From: Pseudonocardiaceae bacterium
GTDB lineage: Bacteria > Actinomycetota > Actinomycetes > Mycobacteriales > Pseudonocardiaceae
Length of the DNA: 64,000 bases
Assembly: GCA_009379845.1 (NCBI GenBank)
Contig: WHSZ01000018.1
Span: forward strand, 19,540-83,539
Reading direction: 5' to 3'
Within the stretch, counting starts at the first letter, position 1, and every line of letters begins with the position of its first letter. Shown here piece after piece: positions 48,422 to 57,717 of the stretch. The position numbers were made by a program, and so were the translations under genes. Under the pieces are notes generated by a model. That model ran no database searches. It was not told the origin of the DNA and saw only the letters and a program-made list of their open reading frames with translations.

Positions 48422-49313
48422 CACGGCACACATCGATGAACGCCAGCGCCCGGCGGGTGAGCCTGGCGCCCCGCGGATGGGCCACGACAAGCGGTAGGTC
48501 GGCCACGTCGTCGGCGATGTCCAGAATCGCCACCCTGCGTCCCTGGAACTCGGTCGGCACCGCGGAGCGCTGGTTGAGCAGCGCGTATCCGTGCCCTGCG
48601 GCCACCAGCGCGCGCACGGTCTCGTAATTCGTCGAGCGATACCGGATGTTCGGCTCGACACCGGCCGAAGACATTATCGAGGTGAAGTACTTGGCGCTGT
48701 GGGGCAGGTCGAGCAGCACCATGGGTTCCCCGGCGACCTCGGCGAGGTGAACGCGTCTGCGGCGGGCGAGGCGGTGGTCCTCGGCCACGATGACGTGGGC
48801 CGGCACCCTGGAGATCACCGCGCGTTCCACCTCATCGCCGAGATCGATGTCGTACACCAGCGCCACCTCGACCTTGCCGTTGACGGTGGCGTCCCGGATC
48901 GCCTCGATCTCTCCCTCGAGAAAGGACAGACGTACCTCGGGGTGACGGCTGGCGAACTCGGTGAGCAGCCGGGGCAGGAAGAACGGGGCCAGCGTCGTGA
49001 AGTACCCGACGTGCAGGTCGCCGCGGACCTCTTGACCGAGACCGTGGCTCAGCTCGGTGAGCTCACTGACGTGGCCGAGCAGACTCTTGCTCTCGGTGAG
49101 GAATCGTTCGCCGGTGCGCGTCAGCGACAAGCCTTTGGCGTGGTGCCGGAGAAAGAGCTGGACACCGAACTCCTTCTCAAGGTGGGACACCGCCGTCGAG
49201 ACCGCGGACTGGGAAACCAGGAGGTCGTTGGCCGCCTGGGTCATGCTGCCGCTCTCCGCGGCCGCGACGAAGTAGCGCAGCTGGACCAGTGTGAAGTCGG
49301 GTTTCGTGGCCAT
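48375..49313 (-). CDS. LysR family transcriptional regulator
   Basis: TLVQLRYFVAAAESGSMTQAANDLLVSQSAVSTAVSHLEKEFGVQLFLRHHAKGLSLTRTG. Confidence 0.93.
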   Translation of the reverse strand: MATKPDFTLVQLRYFVAAAESGSMTQAANDLLVSQSAVSTAVSHLEKEFGVQLFLRHHAKGLSLTRTGERFLTESKSLLGHVSELTELSHGLGQEVRGDLHVGYFTTLAPFFLPRLLTEFASRHPEVRLSFLEGEIEAIRDATVNGKVEVALVYDIDLGDEVERAVISRVPAHVIVAEDHRLARRRRVHLAEVAGEPMVLLDLPHSAKYFTSIMSSAGVEPNIRYRSTNYETVRALVAAGHGYALLNQRSAVPTEFQGRRVAILDIADDVADLPLVVAHPRGARLTRRALAFIDVCRAMWETPGRSRRDTGQ

Positions 49314-49371
49314 GGCTTACTGTGACACGCCGCCCCCGGGTCAACCGGGTCGCCACGGTGGGTTCATGGGT

Positions 49372-50718
49372 TCACCCAGCCGTCTTCTTCTCCACGGTTT
49401 CGCTGGTTTCGCTGACGTCCTCGTCGGCGAGCAGGCTGCTGCCCACGGTTTCCTTGAGCGTGACAGCGGCCGCGAGTCCCACCGCGCCCACGAGCATCAG
49501 GTAGAACGCGGGCATCAACGACACCCCGGTCTCGGCGATCAGGTAGGTGAGGACGTACGGCACGGTGCCGGCGAAGAGGGCTGCCGTGAAGTTGTACCCG
49601 ATCGATAGTCCGCCCTGGCGTACCCGCGTCGGGAAGATCTCGGCCATCGCGACGGCGTGAGTGCCCAGGATCAGTGCGAGGATGACGCCCAGCCCGATCT
49701 GCGAGACGAGCACGGCTGCCATGCCGCCGGCCTGCATGATCAGGAACAGCGGGTACGAAGCCACCACGAGCGCCACACCCGAGCCGATGAGCAGAGGCTT
49801 GCGGCCCACCCGGTCGGACAGAGCTCCGAACAGCGGTACCAGCACCAGCGCGACGATGGACGTGATGGTGGAAGCGAGCGCGGCGCCACCTTCGGAAAGG
49901 CCGATGTGCTGTGTCTGGTAGGTGACCAGGTAGACCAGCACGACGTAGAACGTCACGTGCATCATGATCTCGATGCCGCACATCTGGGTCAGCGGCCTGC
50001 GGTTGCGGGTGAACAGCTCTTTGAGTGGTGCGTCCGGCAGGTTGTCGGTTTCCTCGAGTGTCCGGAACTCCGGCGTGTCCTCGATCTTTTGCCGGATGTA
50101 GAAGCCAATCACGCCCAGCGGAGCGGCGAGCAGGAAGGGGATGCGCCATCCCCAGGCCGTGACGTCCTCTTCGGACAGCGTGGCGGTGAGCACGAAGACG
50201 GCGAGTGATGCCGCGAGGAAGCCGAGGAGGCTGCCAACCTCCAGCCAGCTCACCCCGAACCCCCGGTGCTTGCGCGGCGAGTACTCAGCCAGGAAAGTCG
50301 CGGCGCTGCCGAACTCGCCGCCGGCAGCCAGACCCTGCAACAACCGGGCGATGACAAGCAGGATCGGTGCGAGGATGCCGATGGATTCGTAGCTCGGCAC
50401 GACGCCAACCAGCAGGGTCGCGCCTGCCATGGTCAGGATGACGATCGACAGTGTCTTACGCCTGCCGATGCGGTCGCCCAGCGGGCCGAAGACCACCGCG
50501 CCGAGCGGCCGGATGGCGAACGACACGGCGAAGACCGCGAACACCGACAGTAGGCTGGCCGTGGAGTCCTGGGCCGGGAAGAACACCTCGGCGATGGTCG
50601 TGGCCAGGTAGGCATAGATCGCCCAGTCGAACCAGTGCACCAGGACGCCGATGGCGCCCGCGACGATGCTCCGCTTGAGCACGGATGGTTCTATCGAGAC
50701 GGCTGCGCGCTCCGACAT
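49372..50718 (-). CDS. MFS transporter, metabolite:H+ symporter (ProP-like)
   Basis: AIRPLGAVVFGPLGDRIGRRKTLSIVILTMAGATLLVGVVPSYESIGILAPILLVIARLLQGLAAGGEFGSA. Confidence 0.93.
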   Translation of the reverse strand: MSERAAVSIEPSVLKRSIVAGAIGVLVHWFDWAIYAYLATTIAEVFFPAQDSTASLLSVFAVFAVSFAIRPLGAVVFGPLGDRIGRRKTLSIVILTMAGATLLVGVVPSYESIGILAPILLVIARLLQGLAAGGEFGSAATFLAEYSPRKHRGFGVSWLEVGSLLGFLAASLAVFVLTATLSEEDVTAWGWRIPFLLAAPLGVIGFYIRQKIEDTPEFRTLEETDNLPDAPLKELFTRNRRPLTQMCGIEIMMHVTFYVVLVYLVTYQTQHIGLSEGGAALASTITSIVALVLVPLFGALSDRVGRKPLLIGSGVALVVASYPLFLIMQAGGMAAVLVSQIGLGVILALILGTHAVAMAEIFPTRVRQGGLSIGYNFTAALFAGTVPYVLTYLIAETGVSLMPAFYLMLVGAVGLAAAVTLKETVGSSLLADEDVSETSETVEKKTAG

Positions 50719-50904
50719 GGGGGAACTCCTTGTCTGATGCCTTCGGCATGGCGATGAGAAGCGAAGCTACGGCAGCCTCAGGGTTTACCCAAGTAGATCT
50801 TTTTGAAGCAAAGCATCAAGAGAACTGATGCAGAGGCCATCTCCATCCGTCGTACAGAAATGGCCCCGGTGCCTCCCTCGGCGAGCGGACGCCGCCTGAG
50901 AGCA

Positions 50905-51894
50905 TCACCGGATGCCCGCGAGCGCCTCGCCAAGTGGCGTGCGGGTGTGGAGGACCCGCACGCCGGTGCGCCGGCTATCGACCAGGCCAGCGTCGCGGAG
51001 CACGGTCAGATGATGCGACGCCGTCGACACCACCAGGTCCGTCAGGTGCGCGCATTCAGAGGTCGACAGCGGTTGCTGAAGCTCGATAATCAGGCGGGCA
51101 CGGGTCGCACCGAGCAGGGCGGTGAGCGCATCGAGCGAGTCGGCTCCGTCACGGTGCCAGGTCTCGGAGACCCCGTGGGCGGGGTAGAAGATCGTGGGTT
51201 GCGCGGGCGGCTCGGTGAGCACGGCGCAGCCGCGGGCGGCCATCATCACCGACGGGACGAGTACCAGGCCGGTGCCGCCGCAGTTGACGACCTCTTCGTG
51301 ACGTCGCATCTGTACACGCACGACCTCGTCGGCCCACGTCACGGTCGAGTGCAGAGTGGCGGCCATCTCCGCAAGACCCGCGTCGCTGCTTCGCCGGGCG
51401 CGCACCGCGATATCCGCGCGCAGCAAGCGAAGCATCTGGGGCCAGACGGGGGAGAGGAGCGCGTCCCAGACGAGCTCCCATGCGTCGGCGATCGTCGTCC
51501 TGGCACGGTCCGGCGCTGCGATCAGATCGCGGATCTCCTGCTGCCGGACGCCGGTCGAGCGAACGACCATCTTCTCCAAGTCGAACCGCAGCCGCTCGTC
51601 GGGGACCTCGCGCAGGCGCTGGGCCTCCTCTTCTGGGGTCATATCGCCCGACGGCGTGGCGGTGAGGAAGTCGGGCAGGTAACCGTCCGCACCGCAGATC
51701 ACGGCCATCAGCCGGAACGCCTCCTCTGGCAGTGTGCCCTGGAGGGTGCGGAACCATCCCCAATGCAACGGCGCCGTCTGCGGGCAGAGGATGACACGCA
51801 CGGCGTGCACCAGCTCGTACCCCGGCGAGATGCCGAACCGGACAGCCGAGATGTCGTTCGAACCCAGCCGGAACTCCACGAACTTTCGATCCAC
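50905..51894 (-). CDS. ArsR-like winged HTH regulator (DUF5937-like N-terminal domain)
   Basis: C-terminal LGATRARLIIELQQPLSTSECAHLTDLVVSTASHHLTVLRDAGLVDSRRTGVRVLHTRTPLGEAL. Confidence 0.85.
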   Translation of the reverse strand: MDRKFVEFRLGSNDISAVRFGISPGYELVHAVRVILCPQTAPLHWGWFRTLQGTLPEEAFRLMAVICGADGYLPDFLTATPSGDMTPEEEAQRLREVPDERLRFDLEKMVVRSTGVRQQEIRDLIAAPDRARTTIADAWELVWDALLSPVWPQMLRLLRADIAVRARRSSDAGLAEMAATLHSTVTWADEVVRVQMRRHEEVVNCGGTGLVLVPSVMMAARGCAVLTEPPAQPTIFYPAHGVSETWHRDGADSLDALTALLGATRARLIIELQQPLSTSECAHLTDLVVSTASHHLTVLRDAGLVDSRRTGVRVLHTRTPLGEALAGIR

Positions 51895-51974
51895 ATCGAA
51901 AGCGTAGTCAGCGACGCCCGCATCCGGGGAATGTGGAGGCCATCAGCACGGCCGCACCGGAAGGACCAAGCACC

Positions 51975-52337
51975 ATGACCACCACCCTCGCGATCCCCGC
52001 CGACAGCATCCGGGTGGGCGACAGCCGCACACTGCGGTTCGAGGGAGCCTCGCACGGCTCGAACGTGTCGTTCTTTCTCGTCACGTCCGACCCAGGACAA
52101 GGCCCCGGCCTGCACCGGCACCCGTACGACGAGACCTGGACCATACTCGAGGGCGAGGCGACCATCGTCGTCGGAGATGAGACCGTCGTGGCCCGCGCCG
52201 GCGACACCGCCGTCGCCCCCGCCAACACCTGGCACCGCTTCACCAACACCGGCGCCGGCACGCTCCGGGTCGTCTGCATCCACGCGTCTCCGGTCATGAT
52301 CCAGGAGTTCCAGGACACCGTCACCAGCTCTCGCTGA
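51975..52337 (+). CDS. Cupin domain protein
   Basis: GPGLHRHPYDETWTILEGEATIVVGDETVVARAGDTAVAPANTWHRFTNTG. Confidence 0.92.
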   Translation: MTTTLAIPADSIRVGDSRTLRFEGASHGSNVSFFLVTSDPGQGPGLHRHPYDETWTILEGEATIVVGDETVVARAGDTAVAPANTWHRFTNTGAGTLRVVCIHASPVMIQEFQDTVTSSR

Positions 52338-52383
52338 ACCCGCCAACCGACCAGCCGCCAAACACAGATCAAGGAGCAAGACC

Positions 52384-52758
52384 ATGACGCAGTATTTCCT
52401 GACCATCCCGCACGACACCGCCGAAGAGCCGACGATGGAGTCCATGCAGGAGATGGACCCCGCAGAGCTCGAAGCGATGATGGCTGCCGTCGATCGCTTC
52501 AACACCGCACTGAACGACGCCGGCGCGTTCGTCCACGCCGGCGGGCTGCAGCCGCCGTCGACCGCGGTCACCGTCGACGCCACCGGCGCCGAGGCGAAGC
52601 GCACTCCCGGGCCGTTCGTGGAGGCGACGGAATACGTCGGCGGGTTCTGGATCATCGACGCCCCCGACGAGGAGACGGCGATAACTTGGGCGGAGCAGTG
52701 TTCCGCGGCCTTGCAGTCCCGCATCGAGGTCCGCGCCCTGCAGGAGGCCCCCGAGTAA
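52384..52758 (+). CDS. YCII-related (DGPF/PhnB-like) protein
   Basis: TQYFLTIPHD...NTALNDAGAFVHAGGLQPPSTAVTVDATGAEAKRTPGPFVEATEYVGGFWIIDAPDEETAITWAEQC. Confidence 0.9.
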   Translation: MTQYFLTIPHDTAEEPTMESMQEMDPAELEAMMAAVDRFNTALNDAGAFVHAGGLQPPSTAVTVDATGAEAKRTPGPFVEATEYVGGFWIIDAPDEETAITWAEQCSAALQSRIEVRALQEAPE

Positions 52759-52767
52759 CACGAAAGA

Positions 52768-52804
52768 ACGTCGGAGGGTGCGGTCGATCCGCGCCCTCCG
52801 ACGT
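52768..52804. terminator. Strong bidirectional hairpin between convergent YCII and MaoC genes
   Basis: ACGTCGGAGGG-T-GCGG-TCGAT-CCGC-G-CCCTCCGACGT: 16-bp stem including one G-U pair. Confidence 0.8.
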
Positions 52805-52844
52805 GTGCTGGGCTCAACGCCGAAGACGCCTCGCCGGACAGCGG

Positions 52845-53657
52845 TTACCCGCGGAATACGGCGCGCCCGCCGCTGATCACCACGCTGTCGTCGGCGCTGG
52901 CGGTGAACGCGATCTCGGGGGTGGCCTCGTTGGCCCGCACGTGCAGAGTCTGGCCGGGGAGTACCGGTGCGGCGAATCGCGCGTGGAGTTGGGTCAGGTT
53001 GGTGGGGTGACTGCCTGCCGCGGTTGCGACCATTCTGGCTGCGGTGCCGAGCGTGCACAGGCCGTGCAGGATCGGCCGTGTGAAGCCGTTGTGAGTCGCG
53101 ACGGTGGGGTCGATGTGCACTGGATGGCGATCCCCGGTCAGTCGGTACAGCGCGGCCTGGGTGGCGGGGATCGGGTGGCTGCTGCGCCAGTTCATGACGG
53201 TCTCGGGTTCGGGCTCGCGGCTCGGCCCGCGTTGTCCTCCCCAGCCGCCGTAGCCGGGCAGGAAGATCGAGTACGTCGCCGTGAAGGCCACGCAGGTGAC
53301 CTCGATGTCGACCATCGCGGCCTTTCCTTTGTCCCACACGTCGGCGACGCGGCCGGACATCTCGACCGGACCTCTCGTGGGAATGGCCTCGTGCATCGCC
53401 AGGCGTTGGGCGGCATGTAGGGATCGCAGCGGGTCGTAGGCGCCGAGCTGGCCAGCGGTTTCCACCGCCCACAGGCCGAGCGCGGTGCCATAGGCGGGCA
53501 GGGTGTGCAGGTCGCGCTCGTAGACCAGGTCGAGCGCATCGGGTGGCGCACCCACGGCGAGTGCGTACAGGATCACATCGCGATCGGTGTAGTCGACCAG
53601 GCGCGTGCCCAGGTCGCGGCCGGCCAGCTCGGGTAGGTCGCTCGATTGGGTCGTCAT
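52845..53657 (-). CDS. MaoC-like (R)-specific enoyl-CoA hydratase
   Basis: DVILYALAVGA...YERDLHTLPAYG; YRLTGDRHPVHIDPTVATHNGFTRPILHGLCTLG hydratase-2 motif. Confidence 0.92.
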   Translation of the reverse strand: MTTQSSDLPELAGRDLGTRLVDYTDRDVILYALAVGAPPDALDLVYERDLHTLPAYGTALGLWAVETAGQLGAYDPLRSLHAAQRLAMHEAIPTRGPVEMSGRVADVWDKGKAAMVDIEVTCVAFTATYSIFLPGYGGWGGQRGPSREPEPETVMNWRSSHPIPATQAALYRLTGDRHPVHIDPTVATHNGFTRPILHGLCTLGTAARMVATAAGSHPTNLTQLHARFAAPVLPGQTLHVRANEATPEIAFTASADDSVVISGGRAVFRG

Positions 53658-53700
53658 TGCGATACCGCCGTTTCCACGAGTTGTGGCTCCGTGCCGTGGG

Positions 53701-55092
53701 CTACCCGACGCGCCGCACGGTGTCCGACCAGTGGGCGATGACGGGCGTCGCGTCGAAGGCGATGGCGTCTTCCAGCTCCTCGGCGCAGTCCAGCAGCAGC
53801 TGTTCCTGGTGGGGTGCGCCGACGAGTTGGGCGCCGACGGGAAGGCCGTCGACGAGTCCGCATGGCAGGGTCAGCGCGGGCAGTCCGGCCACGTTGAACG
53901 GGACGGCGAACGGGAAGGCGCCCCACAGGCTGCTCACTGGCTGCCCGTCGACGGCCCGCGGCCGTTGGTCGATCGGGAACGCGGGCACCGCGACTGTGGG
54001 AGTGAGCAGCAGGTCGACCTCGGTGATCAGTCGCGCGAGCCGCTCGCGGTACGCGCGTAGCTCGTGGCGGGCCTGCGCGACGGTTTCCGCGTCGAGGCGC
54101 TGCCCGGCGAGCAGCGTCGCGCGCTCGTACTCGGTCAGCAGGTTTTCCTGATCGGGCAACAGGTGCCCGCGTTCCCGGTGCTCTTCGTCGAGTACCAGGG
54201 GGCCGAAGATCTCGGCCCAGCCGGCGACCGGGAGCTGGTATGGCTCGACGTGGTGACCGAGGGACTCGAGGAGCTGTGCGACACGCGTAACCGAATCGAC
54301 CACTCCGGGCATCACGGGCCGGTTCTCGGGACGCGGGCACCAGGCGACGCGCAGCTTCCGGGTTGCCGTGGCACGTGGATACCGGCGATCGGCCAGCACG
54401 CCGACCAGGTGTCGGGCGTCCGCGATCCGCCAGGTGAGCGGGCCCGGGCTGACGAAGTCCGTCATGGCGCGAAAACCGTGCTCGTCGCGGCATACGCCGG
54501 GAGTGGGTTTCAGACCGACCAGACCGCAGAACGCGGCCGGGATCCGGACCGAGCCGCCGCCGTCCGATCCGACCGCCGCGCTCGCCAGTCCGGCGCTGAC
54601 CGCGGCCGCCGAACCTCCGCTGGATCCGCCGGGGGTGCGGTCGGTGTCCCACGGGTTCGCGGTGCTCGGGCCAAGCAGGTTGTCGGTGGTCGCGGACTGC
54701 CCGAACTCGGCGGTGTTGGTCTTGCCGGTGAGCACCGCTCCCGCGGAGCGTAACCGGGAGACCACTCCGGAGTCCCTGGCTGGGATCTGTCCACGATGGA
54801 CCAGCGAGCCCAGGGTGGTCGGTACGTCGCGAACGTGGAACGCGTCCTTCACCGCCACCGGCACACCGAGCAGTGGGGTCGTTTCGTCCGCGCGCCGGTA
54901 CGTTTCGGTGGCGCGCCGCGCTTGCTGCCGGGCGTGGTCCCTGGTCACCTCAAGGTACGCGTGCAGATCGTCGTCGATCCGGTCGATCCGCTCGAACGTC
55001 ATCTCGAGCAGTTCGGACGGGGTGAGCTGGCCCGTGCGGAAGGCAGCGGTCAGCTCGTGGATCGGCCAGTAGATCGGATGGCGGTCAGGCAT
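53701..55092 (-). CDS. Amidase signature family protein
   Basis: GVPVAVKDAFHVRDVPTTLGS; PGGSSGGSAAAVSAGLASAAVGSDGGGSVRIPAAFCGLVGLKPT. Confidence 0.95.
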   Translation of the reverse strand: MPDRHPIYWPIHELTAAFRTGQLTPSELLEMTFERIDRIDDDLHAYLEVTRDHARQQARRATETYRRADETTPLLGVPVAVKDAFHVRDVPTTLGSLVHRGQIPARDSGVVSRLRSAGAVLTGKTNTAEFGQSATTDNLLGPSTANPWDTDRTPGGSSGGSAAAVSAGLASAAVGSDGGGSVRIPAAFCGLVGLKPTPGVCRDEHGFRAMTDFVSPGPLTWRIADARHLVGVLADRRYPRATATRKLRVAWCPRPENRPVMPGVVDSVTRVAQLLESLGHHVEPYQLPVAGWAEIFGPLVLDEEHRERGHLLPDQENLLTEYERATLLAGQRLDAETVAQARHELRAYRERLARLITEVDLLLTPTVAVPAFPIDQRPRAVDGQPVSSLWGAFPFAVPFNVAGLPALTLPCGLVDGLPVGAQLVGAPHQEQLLLDCAEELEDAIAFDATPVIAHWSDTVRRVG

Positions 55093-55849
55093 GGGGAAAC
55101 ACACCGCCACTGATCCCGTACACCTCACCGGTGATGTAGCCGGCGTCCGGGCCGACGAGGTAGGACACCAGGCCGGCCACGTCTTCTGGCCTGCCGACCC
55201 TGCCGACGCGGGAGCGTTGCTCCGCATAGCCAGCGAAGAAGTCGTCCGGGTAGATCTTGCGGAGGAAGTCGTTGTAGATCAGCCCGGGTGCCACCGCGTT
55301 GATGCGGATGCCGTGCTTGCCGTTCTCGGCGGCCGCGACCCGCGTCAGCGCCAGCACGCCGGCCTTGGCCGCGGCGTAGGCGGCGCCGTGTTCGGTACTG
55401 GCTTCCCAGGCGGCGATCGAGCTGATGTTGACGATCGCGCCGCCGCCGCGCTCGATCATGTGCGGCAAGGCATGGCGCATCGCGTAGAACGTCCCGTTGA
55501 GGTCGACGTCGAGGCATCGCTGCCAGGTGTCCACGGACATCTCGGCAACCGGTTCGATCTTGCTCCAGCCGGCGTTGTTCACCAGCACGTCCACACCGCC
55601 GCGCTCATCGGCAACCGTCCGAATGGCCTGCTCGACGGCGGGGGAGTCGGTCACATCCAGCGGGTACGACAGGAAAGGCCGGTTGTGCTCGGTACCGAGC
55701 TGATCGGCGAGTTCGCGGCAGCGGCGCTCGTGTGCGTCGGTGATGACGACGTCGAATCCGTCCGAGGCGAGCCGCCGGGCGACGGCCGAACCGATCCCAG
55801 CCCCGGCGGCGGCGGTGACGACCGCGACCGCGTGTCTAGTCATGGACAT
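55085..55849 (-). CDS. SDR family oxidoreductase
   Basis: AVVTAAAGAGIGSAVARRLASDGFDVVITDAHE; GAAYAAAKAGVLALTRVAAAE; NAVAPG. Confidence 0.95.
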   Translation of the reverse strand: MSMTRHAVAVVTAAAGAGIGSAVARRLASDGFDVVITDAHERRCRELADQLGTEHNRPFLSYPLDVTDSPAVEQAIRTVADERGGVDVLVNNAGWSKIEPVAEMSVDTWQRCLDVDLNGTFYAMRHALPHMIERGGGAIVNISSIAAWEASTEHGAAYAAAKAGVLALTRVAAAENGKHGIRINAVAPGLIYNDFLRKIYPDDFFAGYAEQRSRVGRVGRPEDVAGLVSYLVGPDAGYITGEVYGISGGVFPHA

Positions 55850-55901
55850 GGCACTCCCTGTGCTTCGAGCTGGGCGGAGCGATGGTGCGGTGGGTTCGCG
55901 G

Positions 55902-56903
55902 TCAAAGTCCGGACACCGCCGGGATGAACCGATTGGCGAGCTGGTCCATCCGCCGTCGCCTACCGCCGGACAGCAGGGCGAACGTGATGCGGTCGATGTC
56001 CAGTGCGGCGAGCTCGCGTAACCGTTCGATGCAGTGCCGCTCGTTGCCGACGAGTGCGACCGAACGGATGAACTCGTCGCTGACCACCTGCTTGTGCCCG
56101 GCGCGCAGCGACAGGTGCTCGACGAGGTGGTACTGGTCCCTGGCCGCGTCGAACTCCGGGCGGAACCGTTCCCACGCCGGGGGAATGAGCTTCCACGGCG
56201 CGAACGTGGCGGCTTGGCTGGTGGCCCAGGCGGCGACGTCCGCGACGGCCTTCTCCTCGTCGTCGTCGACGCTCATCGTCACCACGAGGTCGATCACGAT
56301 GTCCGAGCGGCTCCGGCCGGCCCGCTCCAACCCCTGGTAGATGTAATCCAGCTGCCAGGCACAGAAATCCGGATCCGCCGCGCCCATGAGAATCGCACCG
56401 TCGCAGCTTTCGCCGGCCAGCCGCAGCATGCCCGGCTGGGAGACCGCCAGGTAGATGGGAATCTGCCGGCGCGCGCAGGCCAGCTGGATCGTGGTGCCGT
56501 ACAGCTCGGCCTCCTGTCCACTGAACAGCTGCCGGAACTCCGCGATGCCGACACGGAGATCACCGAGCTTGGACGGCTGGGCTCCGGCGCCGTACACGGA
56601 GGACCACCCGGCGCCGAGCCCGAGCATGGCGTGCCCGCCGGAGAGCTCGTCCAGCGCGGCGGTGGCGTTCGCGGTGACTGTCGGGTGCCGGGTCACGAGG
56701 TTGGTGACCGCGGATCCGATGTGCATGCGCTCGGTGGCGAGCGCGGCCAGGTTCATCGCCGCGTACACATCCTTCATGCCGAGCTGGAAGTCGATGAACC
56801 ACATCGCCTCGAAGCCCAGGGCCTCCGCCTCACCCGCCAGCTCGCCGACCTTGTTCAGCGGCTCACGCGGGCTGACACCCATCGACAGTCCCCATCGATC
56901 CAT
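55902..56903 (-). CDS. LLM class flavin (probably F420)-dependent oxidoreductase
   Basis: VGELAGEAEALGFEAMWFIDFQLGMKDVYAAMNLAALATERMHIGSAVTNLVTRHPTVTANATAALDELSGGHAMLGLGAG. Confidence 0.92.
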   Translation of the reverse strand: MDRWGLSMGVSPREPLNKVGELAGEAEALGFEAMWFIDFQLGMKDVYAAMNLAALATERMHIGSAVTNLVTRHPTVTANATAALDELSGGHAMLGLGAGWSSVYGAGAQPSKLGDLRVGIAEFRQLFSGQEAELYGTTIQLACARRQIPIYLAVSQPGMLRLAGESCDGAILMGAADPDFCAWQLDYIYQGLERAGRSRSDIVIDLVVTMSVDDDEEKAVADVAAWATSQAATFAPWKLIPPAWERFRPEFDAARDQYHLVEHLSLRAGHKQVVSDEFIRSVALVGNERHCIERLRELAALDIDRITFALLSGGRRRRMDQLANRFIPAVSGL

Positions 56904-56904
56904 G

Positions 56905-57717
56905 TCACAGCATCCTTTCCACGGCCACCCGAAGGTTGTCGGTGACGGCCCTGGGATCGTCGACGTTCATGAGGTGTCCGGCTCCGGTGATCTCCTGGTA
57001 GTCGGCGTGCTCGAGCGCGCCGAGAATGATGTCCGCGGCCTTGCGCGGGCAGAACGTGTCGTGCTCGGCGCCGATGACTCGCACCGGAGAGCGGATGGCG
57101 GCGAGCGCGGGGGTCAGCGGGCTGGTGCGGAGCCCGGCCATCGCCGCCGCGCCGTTCGCATACCCCGCCCCGTCTTCGACGGCAGCCACCCGGCGCTCCG
57201 TGACACCGTCCACATCGGACATCGGATTGGCGAGTGCTGCCGCGGTGTCGGCTCGCAGCGCGTCGTGCAGCGCGCTCGCTCCGCCGGAGCCAACCAGCTC
57301 GATCCGGTCCGCGTAAAAGCCGGCGGCCGCCCGGCCCACCACCGTCGATGTGCCGAGCACGACGGCACCGGTGACGAGGTCGGCGGACTCGGCGGCCGCG
57401 GAGAGCACGACCGTCCCGCCGAGGGAGAAACCGACGCAGACGGCCGGTCCGGACACCTCGCGAAGGAAGCTGAGCAAGTCGTCCCGCAGTTGCGCGAGAT
57501 GACCGCTGGGCGCGCCCAGTGTGGTGTCGCCGTGACCGCGGAGGTCGTAGGCGTAGGTGCGCAGGTGGGGCAGATCGTGCTGCTGGGCCGCCCAGGTGTG
57601 CCGGTCCTCGGCCAGACCGTGTACCAGTACCACCGCCGGTCCACGGCCGGCGACCCGGTAGGCCACGTCGATATCGCCGAGCCGCACCAGGGCATCGCGC
57701 TGTTCTACTCCAGTCAT
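56905..57717 (-). CDS. Alpha/beta hydrolase
   Basis: AVVLVHGLAEDRHTWAAQQHDLPHLRTYAYDLRGHGDTTLG; VCVGFSLGGTVVLS nucleophile elbow; GAGHLMNVDDPRAV. Confidence 0.94.
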   Translation of the reverse strand: MTGVEQRDALVRLGDIDVAYRVAGRGPAVVLVHGLAEDRHTWAAQQHDLPHLRTYAYDLRGHGDTTLGAPSGHLAQLRDDLLSFLREVSGPAVCVGFSLGGTVVLSAAAESADLVTGAVVLGTSTVVGRAAAGFYADRIELVGSGGASALHDALRADTAAALANPMSDVDGVTERRVAAVEDGAGYANGAAAMAGLRTSPLTPALAAIRSPVRVIGAEHDTFCPRKAADIILGALEHADYQEITGAGHLMNVDDPRAVTDNLRVAVERML

